64,000 nt of DNA from Cephalotus follicularis (lineage: Eukaryota > Streptophyta > Magnoliopsida > Oxalidales > Cephalotaceae), in assembly GCA_001972305.1 (NCBI GenBank), contig BDDD01000375.1:271637-335636 (forward strand), written 5' to 3'. Below are positions 47,690-58,668 of the stretch, piece by piece (within the stretch, counting starts at the first letter, position 1; each line of letters starts with the position of its first letter). A model generated the notes under the pieces. It made no database searches and had not been told where the DNA came from. It worked only from the letters and a program-made list of their open reading frames with translations. The position numbers and the translations under genes were made by a program.

Positions 47690-48332
47690 ACTGTTGTACT
47701 ACCATATTCCTTCGAGCATAAGCTTTTTGAGAAGAACTCTCATTTCCTGCAAAGGAAGGTCCACCCGAGGTAGTATAAAATGTGCCCCTAGGTTCTCTTG
47801 CCTCTCGATTTTGTGATTGCTTCTCTTGAGTTATATCCTCTACTCACTCTTTGTAATCTCCTTAACAAGAAATACAATAAGATACCCGTTGGTCCAAACT
47901 ACCTTTTCATAATAATAAGGTAAGCATTGCCTAAGATAACAGTCTCGAACCAACCTCTCAATCTCGTACTTCAATTTCCTGCACTAATTTGTGTTGTGAC
48001 TGTATTCACGATGGAACTGACAATATCTGGTCTGATATCTCTTCTCCACTGAGCCTCTAAGTCTCTAAGCCATTTGATTGACTCATTCTTTATGTCCAGA
48101 AGTATGTTTGCATATGACTCTATCAAAGGCGTATACTTCTTGAAGTCTTTGAATGGGGGACATGGCTTCTCTGACCCCTTATTGAGTTTATGGCAGAGAT
48201 CTCCCTTGAGAGGTTTTCTCTTTCTTTCTTCTTTTCTCCTTTCCCCTGTCCAGGCCTACTAGATTCCACTCACTTGTCGAAGCCATTACCTACTTTGGTA
48301 TCTTTGGCACTCATTACCTCCTCTACAAAAAT
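47690..48332 (-). pseudogene. C-terminal part of Tat gag, broken
   Basis: Minus-strand fragments IFVEEVMSAKDTK at the edge of the insertion (48332) and CRKLKYEIERLVRDCYLRQC at about 47970. They continue the gag found at 56340-57200, so the copia and inverted repeat between them entered gag. Confidence 0.6.
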
Positions 48333-51300
48333 TGTTATATTAGGGTGTCCCTGCTGTCCATGAGAGGTGACTGCTTACATATATATATATATATAGACAC
48401 TCCTTTGTTGGAGGTGTCCATGAAAGCCGAGAGATGGCTGCTTGTATATATATTACACTCTTAAATCTACATTCTTAGTTTCAGTTATGTTTTATAGTGC
48501 ATAGTCTTGTAAAAATGGCACTTGCTATATGTTATATCCCAAATTGTCACTATGGATCAGTTGATCACCATGTTAACTGAATACACATATAACCCCCTGT
48601 TGATTGAGGGGTTGGATCTCGTGTCTGGGAGATTATGAGAATGAGATCCTTACTACCTTCTGACAAAATGTTCCAAGTCATAGGTTCACTTTCTTAGGGC
48701 AATTGATGAATCGGATAGACTTGCAGTGTTATGCTTCCTCCCGGGTCATGTGGACAATGGATTCTCGATTTGCCATTTAGGTTTACCCTAAAGCTAATGC
48801 GGGATGCATGTTAGGAAGCATGCCACTGAACCGACCCACCATAGGAAACCTATCTGGATAGTCAATACCTTTGTCAATAGGATTCCTATAGTCTTGGTAG
48901 TGTATAGTCTATGGAGACTAGTAGGCCATACGTGACCTACGTTGTGTCATTAGACCTGCGCAAGTCGCATGCGTTGTGTATTAACCGCTGGACTTTGATT
49001 TCTGCCTTCTTTAGTTCTAGCCACGAGCTGGCAAAAAGGTTGTCTTTGGTCCTTGTGGGAGCTGCAATGAGATGTATGGGCGAGTGCAATAGGGGATCGA
49101 CACACCCGTGTTGAGGCTGATAGGCTCTACAGTATCTGTGACCATTGCAAACTAAAATCCTAGCCAGGTGTAGGAAGACTGGAAACGGGTTTCCGAGGAG
49201 GTCTACCAATAGTCTCAGTGCATTCATAGATTTATAGTTATCGCAGTTTTACCTAGGGTTGAAATTTATCCAAACCTTAGTCCATGGTTGAAGCCAAGGA
49301 TGACGAGGGATACCTGACACATAAACCGATGAAAGATAAAGCACTGGTTAATCGGTTAATGATTGATAGACATGGAAGTCCAAGTATCCGAGGGATGATT
49401 TGATATCATACCGGGGCTATTTTTGATAGTTTGGGACTATTATGAAGGTCGTACCAGAACTCTGGGATGTTCTAGAAAATTTATCATTGTACCGGGAACC
49501 AACCAGGCTTTTGGGTCCCACATGATTTTGGAACAGGTTGATGAGTATGGGACACATATCATTTAGTGAGAGATTAGCATCTGAGAGATGTTACTTTGCT
49601 AGTGAGCATTTTATTTGCTGAACATATATCACTTTACAAGTGAGTTCAAGCATCACCATAATAGAATATTCCATGCAAATGGCTGTTTGTGTAACATATG
49701 ATTACATTGGGTATTTATTTGTTGAGAGAGCTTGCGGGCTAGTGGATTAAACGATGTCAGACCACAAAGTCAGAGGTCATACCTCAAAGTCAGACCTCAG
49801 ACCTCATAGTTAGACCTCAGACTTTGAAGTCAGACCTCAGAGGTAGAGGTCAGACCTCGAAGTCAGACACCAAACGTCTGAGGTCCGACCTCTGCCTCTG
49901 AGGTCTGACTTCGAGTCTTAGGTCTTACTTTGAGGTGTGACATTTGACTTCGAGGTCTGACCTCTGCCTCTAAGGTCTGACTCTGAAGTCTGAGGTCTGA
50001 CTACGTTGTCTGAGGTCTGACTGCGAGGTCTGAGATCTGACTTTGAGGTCCGACCTCTGACTTCGTGGTTTGACATCGTTTAATCCACCAGCCCACAAGC
50101 TCTCTCAACAAATAAATACCCACTGTATTCATATGTTAAACAAACAAGCCTTTGCATGGAACATTCTATTATGGTGATGTTTGAACTCACTTCCAAAGTG
50201 ATATATGTTCAGTAAATAAAATGCTCACTTGCAAAGTAACATCTCCCATATGCTAATCTCTCACTAAATGATATGTGTCCCACACATATCAACCTGTTCT
50301 AAAATCAGGTGGGACCCAAAAGCCTGGTAGTTCCGGTACAATGATAAATTTTCCAGAATATTCAAAAGTTATGGTATGACCATCCTAATTGTCCCAGACT
50401 ATCAAAATAGCCCCAGTATGATATCCAATCATACCTCGGATCCGTGGACATCCACGTCTATCAATCATTAACCGGTCAACCAGTGCTTTATCTTATCATC
50501 GGTTTATGTGTCATGTATCCCTCGTCATCCTTAGCTCCGACCATGGACTAGGGTTTGGATAAATATCAACCCTAGGTAAAATCGCGATAACTATAAATCT
50601 ATGAATGCACTGAGACTATCGGCAGACCTCCTCGGAAACCCTGTTTCCAGTCTGCCTACACCTGTCCAGGATTTAAGTCTACAATGGCCACAAATACTAT
50701 AGAGCCTGTCACCCTCACTATAGGTGTGACGATCCCCTGTTGCACACTCTCCCATACATCTCAATGCAACTCCCACAAGGCCCAAAGTCAACCCTTTTGC
50801 TAGCTCGTGGCTAGAACTGGGGAAGGAGGAAATCAAAGCCAAGCGGTTACTACACAACGCATGCCAGCCGCTCAGGTCTACAGACATAACGTAGGTCACG
50901 TCTGGCCTACTAGTCTCCATAAACTATACACTATCGACACTATAGGAATCCTATTGACAAAGGTATTGACTATCCATATAGGTTTCCTATGATGAGTCAA
51001 TTCAGTGGCATGCTTCTCAGCATGCACCCCACATCAGCTTTAGGATAAACCCAAATGGCAATGAGAGAATCCATCCTCCACATGATCTAGGAGCAAGCAT
51101 AACACCGTAAGTCTATCTGGTTCATCAATTTCCCTAAGAAAGTGAACCTATGACTTGGAACATTTTGTCATAAGGGAGTAAGGATCTCATTCTCATAACC
51201 TCCCACGCACGAGATCCAACCCCTTGATCGACAGGGCGCTATATGTGTATTCAGTTAACATGGTGATCAACTGATCCGTAGCGACGGTTTGGGATATTAC

Positions 51301-51494
51301 AAATAGAAAGTGACATTTTTACAGGAATATGCACTATAAAAATAACTTGAACTAAGAATGTAGATTTAAGAGTGTAATATATATACATGCAACTGTCGCT
51401 CGGCTTGCATGGACACCTCCAACCAAGGAGTGTCTCACAAATATATATGAAAGCAGTCACATATCGTGGCATGCAGGGACACCCTAATCTAACA
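48333..51494. repeat. 3.16 kb inverted repeat of copia LTR sequence
   Basis: The left arm starts TGTTATATTAGGGTGTCC at 48333. The right arm ends as its complement, GGACACCCTAATCTAACA, at 51494. The arms (about 1.57 kb each) match as inverted copies all the way to a centre near 49900, with perhaps 85 percent identity by eye. The right end abuts a copia polypurine tract and so behaves as the 3' LTR of copia G; the LTR at 7205-8490 matches one arm only. ORFs inside (48911-49227, 50591-50920) are mirror images of each other and not genes. Confidence 0.85.
49750..50070. repeat. Centre of the inverted repeat: GAGGTCTGACCTC-type palindromes
   Basis: More than twenty variants of AGGTCTGAC and its complement GTCAGACCT in 320 bp. 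The strand of the motif switches near 49870, so the array is itself palindromic. Confidence 0.9.
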
Positions 51495-51519
51495 ATCTCC
51501 CACTTGGCCCTCAAGCCAT

Positions 51520-53330
51520 GAAGACCTGTATCCTAAGACCGTTGTACTACAATGTCTCTCAAGTACTAGACAGACCATGGCATTGGTCAGTGGGTCTGCT
51601 AAGTTTACTACCATCGCAAATCTCTCTACGATGACGTTTCCTCTGTATATGATCTCACCAATCATATGATCTAATGATACCGTTGCTTTATAAGTTTAGC
51701 ACGGTAATGAGACCTGGGATCTATGGCTTGTGCAAAGGCCCCCCATCGTCATCACAGTACACAACAACTGGACGAACAATGGATGGAACTTCATAAAGTT
51801 CTCCAATGAACTTCTGCTTCCAAAAAACATATTTTTCTGTATCATAGGTTGCAACATAATCTTATTCCATGGTGGAGTCTACAGTACTCTTCTGCATTAA
51901 ACTCCTCCAACTCACACAGCACCTCCTTTCAGGACAAACACATCTGTTGAAATGGAATTGTGATCATCCAAATCACAATAGAAACTAGAGTTGACAAAAT
52001 CCTTAAGTCTCAATTTCACTATCTTCTCCATATGTCAAGAAGAAATCCTGAGCTCTTCTCAGGTATTTAAAAATCCTCTTGAAATTTTTTTAGTACTTAG
52101 GAAGCCTCTCCCAAATCCTTGATGGAGAAGTTCTTGGTTTGTTATACTGACATGGACTGTGACATACCTACATCATTCCCAATGGGTAGTTTGTCATCAA
52201 TGTACAGTACCAAGAGTGTGATATCTGGGTTATCCTATTTTCGGTAGACATAAGGTATATTTACATTTTTGATGATGCCAAAAGTTTTAGGGGCATCGTC
52301 AAAACGGATGTTTCAGCTACGGGATGCTTGCTTAAGGTCATAAATAGACTTTTGGACCTTTCACACTCTATATGGATGCTCCCAGGATGTAAACTCCTCA
52401 GTTTCGGGACATTTAATTGTCCTCTTCAAGATTGTCCTTCACGAAGGCCATATTGACATCCAATTGCCATAGCTCATAATCACAATGAACGGAAATAGCA
52501 AGCACATTTCGAATGGACTTAAGAATTGCGATCTGTGAGAAGGTATAGTTGACCTCTTATTTCTTTCTATACCCTTTCGTGACCAATCGCGCTTAATGGT
52601 TTTAACCTTTTCCATTAACTCCTATCTTCCTCTTGAAGATATAATTGCAACCAATGGGCACTCTACCCTTGGGAGCATTGGCCAAGTTCCACACTTGGTT
52701 GACGTATATGGAGTCCATTTTGAATTTCATGGCTCCCAGTCATGCCTTGGGATCAGTGCTCTTCACTGCTTCCTAGTAGCTGATAGGCTCGATATTAGCG
52801 ATGTCGTTAGGTTCATCAGTGCCTTCAACGAGAAAACCGTGTTTCTCAGGCACTGTCAAAACCTTGCCTTATCTCCTCACTTGAGGAGTGCCTTGCTGAG
52901 ATCCCATATCATATTGGGATCCTTTCCCAATAGTGTCTCTAGAGGATTCCACCTCTAATTCCTTATGTCCTTTGGGTTTCCACCTTGTGGTAACTCTCTT
53001 AGTTTCACCTTACTCCCACTGTCTCCTACAAGCATGTATTCCTCTCTAGGAATTTTTCCGTACATGAAACAAATGTTATTTGTTCACTGGGATGGTAGAA
53101 ATATAATCCTAAGCACTTCTTACGATGTCCCACAAACCGACAGCGATCCCATCACGCTGCCAGTTTAGAAGGTTCCCATCTTCTTATATAAGCTGGTTAG
53201 TCCCAAACCCTCAAATGGTCTAGACTGGGTTTCCTCCATGTATGATCTCATTGATCATATGATACCTTATAAGGTATGGAGGGGACAGATTTCAAAGGAA
53301 TCCGGTTTAGGATGTACATTGCCAACTGCA
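51520..53330 (-). pseudogene. Integrase end, RT and RNase H of copia G, broken
   Basis: Minus-strand fragments: GYALQLAMYILNRIPLKSVP (integrase end, about 53340-53280), MKFKMDSIYVNQVWNLANAP and QLDVNMAFVKDNLEED (RT, about 52750-52430), and ADPLTNAMVCLVLER (end of the polyprotein, about 51595-51550). Many stops. Plus-strand ORFs at 52596-53168 are the antisense of this region. Confidence 0.7.
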
Positions 53331-53568
53331 GTGCATAACCCATAATGAGATAGGAAGATAGGTAAAAGACATAATGGACTAGACAATATTCACTAAGGTC
53401 ATGTTCCTCCGTTTAGGGTACATCATCATACTATGGTGTTCCTAGAGGTGTCCATTGAGATAGAATTCCATTATCTCTCAGATAATGTCAAAATTCTGCA
53501 GACAGGTATTCGTCCTTTTCGGTCCCACCGAAGTGTTTTAATAGGCTTACCCGTTTGCTTCTCTACTT

Positions 53569-53838
53569 CTAGTTTAAATTCATTAAGCCTCTCTCAAAGG
53601 ATTCATACTTGTGTTTCACCCAAAACACGTACCCAAACCATGACAAGTCATTGGTGAAGGTAATGAAGTAGTGAAAACCTCCACGTGCATTGTCTGACAT
53701 TGTTCCACAAACGTCAGTGTGGAAAAAATACAATATGTCCACTACCTTATCTCCATCCTCAGAGAAGGGAGATTTGGTCATCATGCCAATCAAACATGGC
53801 TCACACATTGGAAAGGACTCCACGTCCTGGATGTCCAA
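53569..53838 (-). pseudogene. Pre-integrase and integrase start of copia G
   Basis: Minus strand reads CEPCLIGMMTKSPF, then FFHTDVCGTMSDNARGGFHY, containing the first catalytic Asp, and FITFTNDLSWFGYV. Typical of copia integrase. Confidence 0.8.
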
Positions 53839-54360
53839 AAGTCCATCCTAAACCAATCGTGTTAATCTAGCCCCGCTAGGATGACCTAATCTACAATGCT
53901 AAATTTATGCGAATAGTTTATATCATTTGTTTCTCATAGTCTTTTATTAGTTATTACTTGCTCAATAGCTACTGTTATTGTTTGATTAGTATTTTAAGAC
54001 TTAAATCCCATTATCTAGTTGTCCACTGAGACTATAATAGAAAATAATAGCCAAGATCCACATGTAATAAACAAAAGACTCTCAGCCTCATAAAATATTC
54101 ATTAGATATGCTAAAAAGGTTTTGAACAAAAGTTCTTGACAATATTACAAGGGATTAGTCTTTATACAAAAGTCACACGACTATATATACAAATCAAAAC
54201 AATCGTACATGACTAGTGTAGATCCCCGATCCATCGCATTGTCCTAGGTCCATTGCATCCACAGCTCCCCGCTACCTAGCTTCTCTTAGCCCCTGCAAAG
54301 AGTTACAAATGTTAGTCTCACAATTTGAGTCCAAAACCCAAGTTGAACTTACATTGTAAG

Positions 54361-54963
54361 CTAGATGGAATATGAAAGTACCTGACCCTGAGGCATCTCT
54401 TGCAATGGAAGCAAGGAATTGCTTGCAATAGGCTTCTCACAATTGAAGCAGGATTTCTCCTTGGAAAGCTTTTTAATCCTTTCTTGAATGGCATCCGCGT
54501 GCACTAATTGCCTCTTCTTCAGGGCCTTACCCTCGAAGAATGATCTCCTAGATTTACCCCTCTTAGAGGTTATTCCAGAAGAAAGAAGAGGCATCATAGA
54601 TGGTTTTGACCCACTCTGGTCAAAATCTACTTTAACAGTCCCTGACTATGTGCCATACAACTTCCCGAGCTGTATAAGCATGGCACGTAAGGTTTGTGAG
54701 TGCATACATAGTGTTTGATAGTGTGGCCTCATGCCAACAATCGCCATGCGATGAACTCTATGATCGCCGTCCCACCATTTAGCCACCATGGCCTTGTGAT
54801 GGTCAGATACAAAGATCCCTAATGTGGGGGGTGTCTCAGTTATAACATGAGAAACTCTCATGCTCGTGAGTACCAAGTGCAAAACGCTCAACCATTCAAC
54901 AAAATGTGGATTTTGTAGCTTAAGGAAATGTAAATCGTGAGATATACTAGTGATGTTTGCCAT
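54361..54963 (-). pseudogene. Gag of copia G, broken
   Basis: Begins MANITSISHDLHFLKLQNPH at 54963 and continues HFVEWLSVLHLVLTSMRVSH. After a break comes a basic stretch and CFNCEKP (about 54447), the start of a CCHC knuckle that is not completed. Typical of UBN2-type copia gag. Confidence 0.7.
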
Positions 54964-56247
54964 GTGAGTTGAGTATGTTATCTAGCAACCTATAAGAGGA
55001 AACATAGAGAGAAATATCAACAGATCATTCCAATTTTGTTATTACAATAATTCTTGCTCTTTAGTAATTATGGCTCCTCCCACTATTCTAATCGTATCCC
55101 ACACCTCCGTGTGAAATTCAGGAAGCCCCGCTTCCTAGTGGGGATCGAAATCTATCCAGCATATAGCCTCACCTGTCGACGACAAGCCATAATACCTAAA
55201 TAGGTAGACATACATGTCAATTTGCATTAGGGCCTTGCCCTTAAAATGCAAGATCCGATACAACATTCAGCCTCCCGGCCCATATGGTCCCAACTATCGC
55301 TGTGCATAACCATATGATCCCAGTATCATTCCGAACCCACAATCCTCAAAGAAATTGACTTGTTCTGAAGCACCCACACGTGTTCGTGTCCTGATGCCAA
55401 AACAATGTCATTTCCTTCCAATGCACCGCACACTGAAATTGATTAGTAATTATCATACAAAGGACCTCTGCTGTCACAGTGCCATCCCCAATATGTCCAC
55501 ACCATTCAACGAAGGTCACAGAAGGCCAACGACAGGATACCCTAGTCCCCACCGCTTATGGACTTATTATTTCACAATTTGAGGAATTTGGTCTCATCAA
55601 ATTTTAAATTTTAGTAAAGCTGTTTAATAAAATCCGATTTTATCTTCAAATTCCATTTGAGCCGACTTATAATTGCTTGGACGTGTGTGGAAAAAAAATT
55701 AAAAAATTCATCCATCTTATGCATCCTAAAAAATTGCCTGACTTGGGACTCTAACTATTATAATGATCACGTGAGCCAAACGTGACCACTTGGTTTCCTA
55801 GGTGTAATTATTTAATAACAACTTTATTACAACATTCACACCATGCATACATGATCTTCACTTGGTCTCGTAATCTTCTTGATCCTCTCTTCAAGCTTCA
55901 TTGTATCCCTTCTTATAAATTACAACCTTAGTATTTAAAAGAATAAGAATACAATTTATAGGATGAAAAGAAATTCTACTCTAAGAAATAATGGCTAAGA
56001 AAATAATGGCGCGCACAGACAACCTTGTTACAAACCAAATGAATACCATTGTAATAAAGAAATTAAATAACAGCCACAAAAGAAACCAAAACACTAGGTC
56101 TAGTCCCGAGTCTACCACCATGCACAAGAAATTCAAAAAATATACTCACTATATATTTAATGAACAAACACATGATAATTTAATATTTAATGGCTTTAAG
56201 GCAAGGCACTAGATACTAAATTGAGGTCCAATTGGTGATAATTAGTG
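54964..56247 (-). other. Leader region of copia G
   Basis: 1.28 kb between gag and primer site without a supported gene. Short ORFs at 55346-55582 overlap on opposite strands. It is unusually long for a copia leader and may hold an unrecognised insertion. Confidence 0.4.
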
Positions 56248-56339
56248 GCTCTTATACCACTTGTTGGAAACACCAAAACGGCTAAGGCACTATACAGAAG
56301 AGGTCCATTTATGGACTTAGGGTTTAGGGTTACAAACAT

Positions 56340-57200
56340 TATTATAGTTCTCTACTATTTTCAAAAGATCCTCATGTCTTTGGGATGCTTCTTCCTAAGA
56401 GAGAAGTGGAATTGAGACTGCTTTAGACCACTTAAAATTGCTATAACAACAAATGAGAAATCGAGAGCTTTGACATGTAGAGTCTCTTGGTTGAAGCGTG
56501 CCAGGTACTGCTTCAAGATCTCATTTTCTCTCTGCATGATAGTCATAAGATATGTAGAGGTCTTCTTCTACCTTCTACTGTTAATAAACTTAGTAACAAA
56601 CAACTCACTAAGTTGATACACTCTGCAGACAACTTCCTATACCAGGACTGAACAGCACCTGTGAACGTTGCTGGAATATCCTCTATCTAAAACTTTGAAT
56701 AAGCATGTTGTACATGCTGATAAAGACGTACATGATCCAATGGATCTACCATACCATCATACTTCTACTTCACTGGGTGCTTGAATGATCGAGAAAAATA
56801 TGCTTCCATTATTTCCACAGTTGAGGGATGGATGTTTAGATTTCTGAGCTTTGCCAGATATCCTCCCATGTGCGCTGCTTCTCTAATTTCAAGAATTCTT
56901 CTCTCCATATCAACCAATCTCCTTTCCAGATCTGTCTCTTAGACAATCTGGACCCTATACCTGCTAGTGGCATGAGATTTTCCCCTCCTGGTGGATATGT
57001 TCTGTCTAGGAGTTTTTCCGAGCCTTTCAAAGAAGTCTCTTCTAGGTTCTCTGCCGACAGATCTATTCTGATGATTACTTCCCTACTTTGGGAAGTTAGC
57101 ATCAGCAACATCATAAGTCAATTAAGCATCTTCACTCTCATAATCTCAGTCTCGGGCATCTAAAGACTCTCTACTATTATCCATGTTTGTCTAAGAGCCT
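56340..57200 (-). pseudogene. N-terminal part of Tat gag, broken
   Basis: Minus strand: ESLDARD then SREVIIRIDLSAENLEE (57114 down), PLAGIGSRLSKRQIWKGD, EAYFSRSFKHPVK, YDGMVDPLDHVRLYQHVQHA, GAVQSWYRKLSAECIQL and QRENEILKQYLARFNQETL (56540-56480). This is the Retrotrans_gag fold region. It is cut at its end by copia G and resumes at 48332. Confidence 0.75.
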
Positions 57201-57885
57201 CTATTATCGTTCTTGGTATGTCTGGGGGGACTCCTGCGCTGATCAGGCTGGGCAAGATTGGGCTAGATAGGATGTAATACCCCATGTCTATTCAAAGTCG
57301 GTCCTCTCTACTTGAGTGAGGGCTCCGAGACACCACTATTGTGGAGACGTATTTTTAGGTTTGTTTGAAGTTACCTGGTTATTCCTTCTTGATTGTTTGA
57401 GCATTTTTCGACTTCTGCTCTCTGTGTTCTTTTGGAAGTTTCGTTGCAAGGGTTCCTCAGTGGTGGTTGGCAAGATCTTGGCGCTAAAGTCAGGGTACGA
57501 GTGAGCATAAAGCTTCAAACATAATCCTAGCAGGTGACGAGGTTGGGTCTATTTGGTCGAGCTGCTCGGCTTCATAGTAGACTAGCGATTGTTGAAGAGC
57601 TCATGAGGAACCCCTGCAGTGGGGTCAGATTTGAGTTGCGCTGGCTCATGAATCAGCTCCAGATTATGATGCTCTGAGTAGATTATTGCGAAGAAGACCT
57701 AATCCTTGTAGAGCATACCAGAGCAGAGCATACCAGAGCAATGCAGACCATGCCAGGACATAGCAGACAAGACTAAGAAGAGCAGACCTGGTCTAGGTTG
57801 AGCAGACTAGGTTGAGCCGACCTGGTCGAGCAGAGCTATGGTAATAGTTGTTAAGCAGACTAAGTTGAACAGAACTGGTCGGGTG
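57201..57885 (-). other. Leader of the Tat element, with short repeats
   Basis: No gene. Between 57710 and 57880 the motif GAGCAGAC with TGGTC nearby recurs about six times. On the minus strand, sequence near 57500 (TGACTTTAGCGCCAAGATC) resembles the Tat LTR leader at 22106, so a decayed 5' LTR may lie here. Confidence 0.4.
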
Positions 57886-58655
57886 TGTTGACATTTATGT
57901 CTCAATTCCTAATTTTGATGATAACACATTTGCAACTAATGAGTTTGATTTGTGCAAGATAAGCAGGAAGACATACCATATACAAATCAGTTCAACCAGA
58001 CAAAGCGTCAACTGTCAAATTGAAAGCGTCAGCGCTTCTGGGCTTGTGAGGTTGAAGGTGTCGAGAATTAATATGAAAGTGTTGAAGACAAAAATTGCAC
58101 AAAGCGCCAGCTCTCAAATTGAAAGTGGCGACAGTTTCAGCACAAAGTGTCAGAGTTTAGTGTACAGAGTATTCAAATCGCCAGCAGTTAAAATTCAAAG
58201 TCTGAAAATAACTAATGACATAAAGCATCAGCGTTACTAAGAGGCGACAGTTAATCTCAAACTGGCAGCACTTGAAGCATCGACGGTTATATTGAAACCG
58301 GCGACGCTTTGATCGGGAATTATAGCCAGACGATATCTTATCAACGCACGAATTAAGGCCAAAGTTTCCAAATTTATTCCAATGGCTACAAGACATTACA
58401 CAACGGCTCTTTCACCAAAAAAAGTATAAATGGGGCTCAAGAACAACCAAGAAAAATCATCAAGTCATACAGCAATCATAGCATTATTTTGAGTTGTTCT
58501 TGTCTTATTTCAAACTATTATTGTGAGCAAATTTAGTCTACGTCAAACCTTTGAGAGGTGATACAAAAAGCTATTCATTCTTGTATTTGTTCAAATATTT
58601 GAGGGAAGTGAACCCTTGCATGTGTGATTGAGGTCAATCACAACTATTGTATTCG
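57886..58655 (+). repeat. 5' LTR of the SIRE element, 3' part deleted
   Basis: Parallels 36212-37135: palindrome cluster at 58000-58320, TATA box at 58424-58434, leader with TGATTGAGGTCAATCAC at 58627-58643. After TTGTATTCG (about 58654) it jumps to the gag leader GGTCGGATACTA. The LTR end seen at 45840-45929 and any TGGTATCAGAGC primer site are absent. Confidence 0.8.
58424..58434 (+). promoter_or_regulatory. TATA box of the SIRE 5' LTR
   Basis: GTATAAATGGG, about 100 bases downstream of the palindrome cluster. Confidence 0.7.
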
Positions 58656-58668
58656 AGGTCGGATACTA

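Larger units (their letters stand above)
51495..56262 (-). mobile_element. Degenerate copia element G, minus strand
   Basis: Minus-strand order: primer site (56259-56248, TGGTATAAGAGCC, one change from TGGTATCAGAGCC), leader, gag, integrase, RT, RNase H, polypurine tract CCAAGTGGGAGAT (51507-51495), then LTR sequence. The 5' LTR next to the primer site ends ...TTTCCAACA at 56262, but Tat gag resumes by about 56340, so only some 78 bp of 5' LTR exist. Confidence 0.75.
21969..57885 (-). mobile_element. Old Tat-type gypsy element, minus strand, many nested insertions
   Basis: The host of most insertions in the right half. Minus-strand order: leader (57885-57200), gag (57200-56340 and 48332-47690), protease, RT, RNase H, second RNase H, integrase (to 43741), an untranslated spacer, an ORF in antisense (plus strand 23277-42868), 3' LTR. 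The second RNase H and the antisense ORF between pol and the 3' LTR are marks of the Tat lineage. The 5' LTR is not seen; a SIRE element interrupts at 57886. Stops and frameshifts in every domain show it is long dead. Confidence 0.8.

Noticed and set aside
23277..48332. Reading the plus-strand ORF and the minus-strand Tat pol as two separate elements
   Set aside because: Antisense ORFs between pol and the 3' LTR are known in the Tat lineage, and the 3' LTR at 21969 has the same minus orientation as pol.
49750..50070. CRISPR-like or satellite array
   Set aside because: No fixed spacer or period; units are part of the large inverted repeat.
48333..51494. Foldback DNA transposon or MULE with long inverted ends
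   Set aside because: The outer edges are copia LTR starts and one adjoins a copia polypurine tract; no flanking duplication or transposase is seen.
52596..53168. Plus-strand ORFs of 120 and 67 codons
   Set aside because: Antisense of the degenerate copia RT and integrase on the minus strand.
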